In this document: one piece after another, positions 59,817-64,000 of the stretch | How positions within the stretch are numbered: the first letter of the stretch is position 1 | Layout of the letters: the number at the start of each line of letters is the position of its first letter | Assembly: GCA_038734945.1 (NCBI GenBank) | Contig: JAVYOA010000009.1 | Coordinates: forward strand, 372,001-436,000 | Length of the DNA stretch: 64,000 nucleotides | DNA from: Fervidicoccaceae archaeon | Lineage (GTDB): Archaea; Thermoproteota; Thermoprotei_A; Sulfolobales; Fervidicoccaceae | Direction of reading: 5' to 3' | Position numbers and translations under genes: made by a program | The notes under the pieces: model-generated | Told to the model about the DNA's origin: nothing | Seen by the model: the letters and a program-made list of their open reading frames with translations, nothing else | Database searches by the model: none

Positions 59817-60728
59817 TTGAAACTTGGCGAGATCTACAGAAAGGTTCCGCAGAGGGCATTTGGTATACTCTCTCTGGTTGAATCTCTTCTTCCAAAATAT
59901 GAATATGTTCCACAGGAATTGATCTCGTCTAGGATTAGGCTTAATCCAAGTGAGCTCGAGAGACTGCTCGAACTTCTTGTCTCCCTCTCCCTACTCCAGA
60001 GAAGGATTGGTAAAAGCGTTGGATATAGACTCACATATCTTGGACTTAATATCCTCTCTTTAAGGGGGCTAGTGAATAGAGGGATAATTGGAGCAATTGG
60101 TGACAAGATAGGAGTTGGAAAAGAGAGCGAAATATATGAGGCTCTTTCTCCTGCTCAGACAAGGCTTTCCATAAAATTTCATATGGTTGGAAGGGATAGC
60201 TTCAAGCAATTTGTGAGGGTCAGAGGATTTGCTGCTGGAACAGGGTTTTCCAACTGGCTCCTAAAATCGAAACTCAATGCTATGAGGGAATATAGAGCGA
60301 TTACGAGACTCTCGCAGTATACTGATGGAGTTTTGCGACCTTTTGGGTTTAATAAGAATGCAGTTGTAACAGAATTTGTTGAAGGAATAGAGCTCTATAA
60401 AGCCCCGTCATTATCAGATCCTCGAAGAGCATTTGAGGAGATAATTAGAATCATAGAGTTATCTTACTCTTGTGCAGGAATAGTTCATGGTGATCTGAGC
60501 GAATATAATGTTCTCGTCAGGATGCCTGATGAGAAACCTATCATAATTGATTGGCCTCAATATATTGAGAAAAACCATCATAGTGCCTCTGAATTGCTCA
60601 GGAGGGATGTGTGCTACATATCTAGATATTTTAAGAAGAAATTTGGACTAACAGAAGATTGTAGCATGCTATATGAAAGAATTTTAAACGCAAGTTCAGA
60701 AAATATTTGCAGAGAGATCTCTCACTAA
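59817..60728 (+). CDS. rio2: RIO2-type serine/threonine kinase/ATPase
   Basis: About 303 residues from TTG 59817 (M-K-L-G-E-I-Y-R-K), with GGAGTGGTG upstream; GTG 59793 is a longer alternative. An N-terminal winged helix (1-85) identifies Rio2. The nucleotide loop is G-V-G-K-E-S-E-I-Y, the catalytic loop V-H-G-D-L-S-E-Y-N and the metal loop I-I-D-W-P-Q. Rio2 acts in late maturation of the small ribosomal subunit. DUF460 follows after 11 bases. Confidence 0.92.
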   Translation: MKLGEIYRKVPQRAFGILSLVESLLPKYEYVPQELISSRIRLNPSELERLLELLVSLSLLQRRIGKSVGYRLTYLGLNILSLRGLVNRGIIGAIGDKIGVGKESEIYEALSPAQTRLSIKFHMVGRDSFKQFVRVRGFAAGTGFSNWLLKSKLNAMREYRAITRLSQYTDGVLRPFGFNKNAVVTEFVEGIELYKAPSLSDPRRAFEEIIRIIELSYSCAGIVHGDLSEYNVLVRMPDEKPIIIDWPQYIEKNHHSASELLRRDVCYISRYFKKKFGLTEDCSMLYERILNASSENICREISH

Positions 60729-60739
60729 AATAAAGGGAA

Positions 60740-62779
60740 ATGGAAATCATGAAACTTCTAGAAAACGAGAAAGAGTCCCCCAAGCTATCCGAAGAAAACG
60801 TCAACAAGTGCTATTTAGGATTAGATTTGTTCAAATATGAGGAAGGAAGAAGGACCTTCTCGATTGTATTGCTTTGCAATGGGAAAGTAGTTGCAAAGTA
60901 CGATGATGTAGGACTGGAAAAGGTTGTGAGACTAAGCTGGGAATGGAACGTTTCAAAAATTGCGATAGATAGTATTACAGAATTAGGCGAAGGAAAGACA
61001 GAAATTGGAAGGTTTGTTTCTCTTCTTCCTGAAAAGACAGAGATCTTTCAGATAAATTTATCAGACAATCAGGAAAGGGATCTAAGGGAAATGCTCCGCA
61101 GCCAAGGGTTCTCTACTGGACAGCTCACCCCATCGAAAACAGCATATTATCTAGCCCTTCTGGCTTCATATGGATTTGGGAAGGAGGCTGTAAAGAAGGA
61201 AGTCACGACAAAAATAATTGTCAGAAAGAACAGAAACCTTGGTCCAGGTGGAATGAGTAGCAACAGATACAGAAGAAAAGTCAGAACAGCAATACTTCAA
61301 ATAGTCAATTCAATAAAAGATCTGCTAGATAGTGGAGGCTTCGATTACGATCTGCTTTATAGAAAGTCTGGCGGCGGATTGGATGGAGCAACTTTTACAG
61401 TTTTTGCCTCAAGAGAGTCCCTCGAGAGTCTAATCAAGCCTAAAACAGGAACAAGCGTTAGCATAGAGATAAGGCCAGAGTACAAGATCAAGCTCTCTTT
61501 TGAAGAAAGCCCGATGGAAAGCAAGCCTTTAATTGTTGGAATAGATCCTGGAATGACATATGGCATCGCAATTCTTGACATTGATGGAAAGATAATCTAT
61601 GCAGGATCATGGCACAAAATGAGCAGACTTGACGCAGTAGAATTCATAGAGAAATATGGAAAACCAATAGTTGTTGCAACCGATGTATTTCCTGTTCCCA
61701 ACAGTGTTAAGAAGATAGCATCACAGTTTGGATCAGAAATATTTGTTCCAGAAAAAATTCTCAGCGTAGAAGAAAAAAGAACCATGGTGGAAGAAGCTAG
61801 AAAAATTGGAGAAATAGAGAACGTCGATGCACACACAAGGGATGCTCTGGCCGCAGCTTATGCTGCCTATAAGGCTCTATCGAGAAAACTAGCTGAAGTA
61901 AATACATATCTTCAAAAAACAGGGTTGAACCTACCCGCTGATAGAATAAAGAGAAGAATTATTGAGGGTGCTTCTTTAGCAGATGCTGTCGAGGCGGAAC
62001 TAAGAACGTATTTGAGCTCAGTAAACAAGACCATAAGATTGATTTCGTATCCAGAAACTAAAAGAGGAGAACAAAAGGAGAGAAAGGAAATTGAATCAAT
62101 GGAAGTCATACGAAAGGAAAACTTTCTCCTGAGAAAAAAGATCGAGGAGTTGGAGAATGAGCTTGAAAGAAGAGAAAAAGAGCTGTCTCTATACAAAAAA
62201 GGCGTCCTTCAGCTGAGCAAGGAGGATTACTATGCTAGAGAGATACATAGGCTCAGAGAATCCATAGCAGAGATGGAAAAGGCTCTGAAAAAAAGAGAAT
62301 CTGAACTGGAATCAAAGCTTGAAGAGATTAATAGGATAAGCTCCATGCTGAATAGAGTAATAAATGGAGAGATGGTCATCGTTCCAACAATTTCCAGTCT
62401 AACCAAAGCTAATTTAGGAGCTCTGAAAAGCATAAGGAAAAAAATAATCTACGTAGAAAATCCGGATTCCTATCAGAGAGATGCAATAATTGACCTCGTT
62501 AAGGAAGATCCTCTAGCTGTGGCAATACCCGGACCACTATCTGATAGAGGATTGATATCTATTCTCGAGAGCTTCGGGATTCCCGTTCTAAGTTTGTCCG
62601 ATTTCGAATCTTCAAGATTCAATAACATCATCTTCATGAGCTCAGAGGCAGAGAAAGAGGCTATAAAAAGGAAGGAAGAGCTGAGAAAAGCTATCAGGAG
62701 TGAAGAAAAAGAGAAAATAATATCGCTTATTGAGAAGTACAAAGAAGAGAGAGCTAAAACCTCTTCCCTCAAAAAATAA
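60740..62779 (+). CDS. DUF460 protein, RNase H-fold domains with coiled coil
   Basis: A 679-residue protein of DUF460. Near 267 the strand V-G-I-D-P-G-M-T-Y-G-I-A-I and a later N-V-D-A-H-T-R-D-A-L-A-A-A-Y segment look like an RNase H/RuvC-type nuclease core (acidic residues in strand 1 and the final helix). A degenerate similar domain (L-G-L-D-L-F) is at the N-terminus. Residues about 455-545 are a coiled coil and the C-terminal 120 residues a small alpha/beta domain. Function is not established. A link to ribosome biogenesis or tRNA/rRNA processing is inferred from rio2 next to it. ATG 60749 is an alternative start. Confidence 0.78.
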   Translation: MEIMKLLENEKESPKLSEENVNKCYLGLDLFKYEEGRRTFSIVLLCNGKVVAKYDDVGLEKVVRLSWEWNVSKIAIDSITELGEGKTEIGRFVSLLPEKTEIFQINLSDNQERDLREMLRSQGFSTGQLTPSKTAYYLALLASYGFGKEAVKKEVTTKIIVRKNRNLGPGGMSSNRYRRKVRTAILQIVNSIKDLLDSGGFDYDLLYRKSGGGLDGATFTVFASRESLESLIKPKTGTSVSIEIRPEYKIKLSFEESPMESKPLIVGIDPGMTYGIAILDIDGKIIYAGSWHKMSRLDAVEFIEKYGKPIVVATDVFPVPNSVKKIASQFGSEIFVPEKILSVEEKRTMVEEARKIGEIENVDAHTRDALAAAYAAYKALSRKLAEVNTYLQKTGLNLPADRIKRRIIEGASLADAVEAELRTYLSSVNKTIRLISYPETKRGEQKERKEIESMEVIRKENFLLRKKIEELENELERREKELSLYKKGVLQLSKEDYYAREIHRLRESIAEMEKALKKRESELESKLEEINRISSMLNRVINGEMVIVPTISSLTKANLGALKSIRKKIIYVENPDSYQRDAIIDLVKEDPLAVAIPGPLSDRGLISILESFGIPVLSLSDFESSRFNNIIFMSSEAEKEAIKRKEELRKAIRSEEKEKIISLIEKYKEERAKTSSLKK

Positions 62780-62781
62780 CC

Positions 62782-63996
62782 TTAGAAGAGGGTAATTTTT
62801 CTATTGAGGATCAATTCCGTGTATCTCCTGATGTTCGAGAGCTCTTCATCGACAATAGATTTAGCTGTTTCCCTCATATCACTTGTTATGTTGCCCCTTA
62901 TAGGGGTGAGTTTTATTGATGCTGCCAGCGGTTCATCGATGGGCCTTCCTATCTGAGATAATATTTGTATGCTCACATGAATTTCCGATTCTAGTTCTTC
63001 ATAGATTCTCCTGCTTGCCACAAATGCGAGCACATTATAAATCTTTCCAACATGGTTGATCGGGTTCTTCCCTGCCGTTGCTTCAAGGCTCATGGGCCTC
63101 ATTGGTGTTATGAGGCCATTGGCCCTGTTTCCCCTTCCAGTGGCGCCATCATCTCCGTGCTCCGCGCTGGTACCTGTAACAGTCAGATAAAACTTTCCCT
63201 TCTCTGGAAGATCCCCTGTATTGAAGTGTATTCTCACATTGAATGCTGGTGCCAATTCAGAGGAGAGAGCCTCTACTTCCTCTTTAACTTTCCTCTTAAC
63301 TTCTAGGTATTCATCTGGAGACTTAACCAGACTGCTTATAATAGCTCCAGCAATCGTTAAATCTATCTCGTTCTTTCTTCTGAGACCCATTACTTTTATA
63401 TCTTCACCAAGTTCAGGGATTTTTCTCTTTGCTTCTTTACTGTTCAGATACCTTTCAGTATTTAGAACCAAATTTTCCAATGTAGTGAGAGGATAGAATC
63501 CAACGCCGAAGCTAGTATCATTGGACAGTATTTTTTCCTCATAATCAAAAATTCCCCTTAAATCTTCTGAGCCCTTCCCTATCTTGTAGTCGACTATAAC
63601 ATGCTCCTCAGGATTCAGGTATCTCATGTTCTTGGCTATCCAGTTCTTCACAGCCTTCACAATGATTGTTCCTACAGGTATTTCTTCTACCGCTCCCCCC
63701 ACATTTACATAAGTTGTAGCTCTTCCAGAAACAATTATGTATATCGGCTGATTGACTTTTCCTCCTCCAAATTTTGGTGAAGCTTGTCCGCCAACCAACA
63801 GAACTTTGTCAAGATTATGATGTAGGACTCTCCCATAATTTTTTATATAATATTCCGAGAGAGCAAGGCTCGCTTCTTCCGAAGCTGAATCTGCAATGTA
63901 ATCAGGATGTCCAACACCTTTTCTCTCCACAAGCTCTATCTCCATGCTTTCAGGAATTTGCCAGTTTACTTCCTCAACGAATATGTTTCTCATCAT
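62782..63996 (-). CDS. S-adenosylmethionine synthetase, archaeal type
   Basis: A 404-residue archaeal-type methionine adenosyltransferase, which makes SAM from methionine and ATP. Motifs are [13 protein letters not shown] near 25, H-N-L-D-K near 60, the [10 protein letters not shown] loop and the [16 protein letters not shown] segment near 275-290. It starts at ATG 63996 or ATG 63993, just inside the window edge, and is complete. It is convergent with DUF460. SAM would serve the radical SAM and methyltransferase genes of this window. Confidence 0.94.
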   Translation of the reverse strand: MMRNIFVEEVNWQIPESMEIELVERKGVGHPDYIADSASEEASLALSEYYIKNYGRVLHHNLDKVLLVGGQASPKFGGGKVNQPIYIIVSGRATTYVNVGGAVEEIPVGTIIVKAVKNWIAKNMRYLNPEEHVIVDYKIGKGSEDLRGIFDYEEKILSNDTSFGVGFYPLTTLENLVLNTERYLNSKEAKRKIPELGEDIKVMGLRRKNEIDLTIAGAIISSLVKSPDEYLEVKRKVKEEVEALSSELAPAFNVRIHFNTGDLPEKGKFYLTVTGTSAEHGDDGATGRGNRANGLITPMRPMSLEATAGKNPINHVGKIYNVLAFVASRRIYEELESEIHVSIQILSQIGRPIDEPLAASIKLTPIRGNITSDMRETAKSIVDEELSNIRRYTELILNRKITLF

Positions 63997-64000
63997 GATG

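Noticed and set aside
59614-59820. A 68-codon open frame before rio2
   Set aside because: Its translation is dominated by AT-driven residues and it overlaps the likely rio2 start; it looks like chance in an AT-rich spacer.

Overview
The window is a gene-dense chromosomal segment (spacers of 0-250 bp, roughly 40% GC by eye) of a crenarchaeote (Thermoproteota, Thermoprotei-like), almost certainly thermophilic. The evidence is a complete cdvA-cdvB-cdvC (ESCRT-type) division operon, archaeal TBP, Spt4/Rpo7, eS1 (S3Ae), PCNA, family-B DNA polymerase, archaeal methionine adenosyltransferase, a Rio2 kinase, a Pcc1 (KEOPS) subunit, a tRNA with a bulge-helix-bulge intron, and many GTG/TTG starts preceded by GGTG or GGAGG Shine-Dalgarno sequences. 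The exact order (Fervidicoccales, Desulfurococcales, Acidilobales or other) cannot be fixed from the sequence alone. No IS element, prophage, CRISPR array or integrase was seen.

Layout. 1-917: end of rpo7, spt4 and a dephospho-CoA kinase gene. 921-5830: minus-strand operon of a sugar-1-P nucleotidylyltransferase, a radical SAM protein and a YchF-like GTPase, then a molybdopterin enzyme of the sulfite-oxidase fold. 6028-8559: TFS-like zinc protein with an odd start, a degenerate DHH protein, Pcc1 and eS1. 8621-10851: minus-strand AbrB-ACT regulator, DUF72 protein, small zinc protein and PCNA. 11023-15440: an M20 peptidase and a tandem pair of MutS-like ATPases, then tRNA-Val(CAC). 15720-25405: minus-strand genes, including a split Tm-1-like pair, a GlcNAc-1-P transferase beside a RimK-like ligase, and a PolB-phosphorylase-rRNA methyltransferase operon. 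25488-28072: a secreted or membrane sensor whose DNA-binding module lies in a shifted frame, then a heavily sequon-rich secreted protein. 28186-33785: pgk, usp and a branched-chain-type ABC importer lacking its ATPases. 33890-42504: HPS, GlmM, Trm112, a DRG-like GTPase, RNase HII, a DUF354/TIM-barrel pair, Hsp20, PAC2 and GcvH. 42617-46694: GcvT and the Cdv operon. 46949-52893: one overlapping minus-strand operon, gcvPA-gcvPB-mptE-PTPS-mptA-DUF1464. 52989-63996: signal peptidase, pyrG, tbp, intron-containing tRNA-Lys(CTT), a NitT/TauT-like ABC system with a free-standing AAA-associated domain, ArsR, Rio2, DUF460 and methionine adenosyltransferase.

How the genes fit together. The most coherent theme is one-carbon metabolism. 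Glycine cleavage proteins H, T, P-alpha and P-beta sit next to, or in one overlapping operon with, three enzymes of reduced-pterin synthesis, so the operon appears to make both the glycine decarboxylase and the C1 carrier its T protein needs. A kinase-like DUF1464 protein of unknown role ends this operon. The parts least explained by known biology are the MutS-like ATPase pair, the DUF1464 gene in the pterin/glycine operon, the apparent frameshift between a sensor and its helix-turn-helix module, the ACG-start candidate in the TFS-like gene, the split Tm-1-like pair and the 156-nt tRNA-Lys intron. All functions are read from motifs and context; no search could be run.
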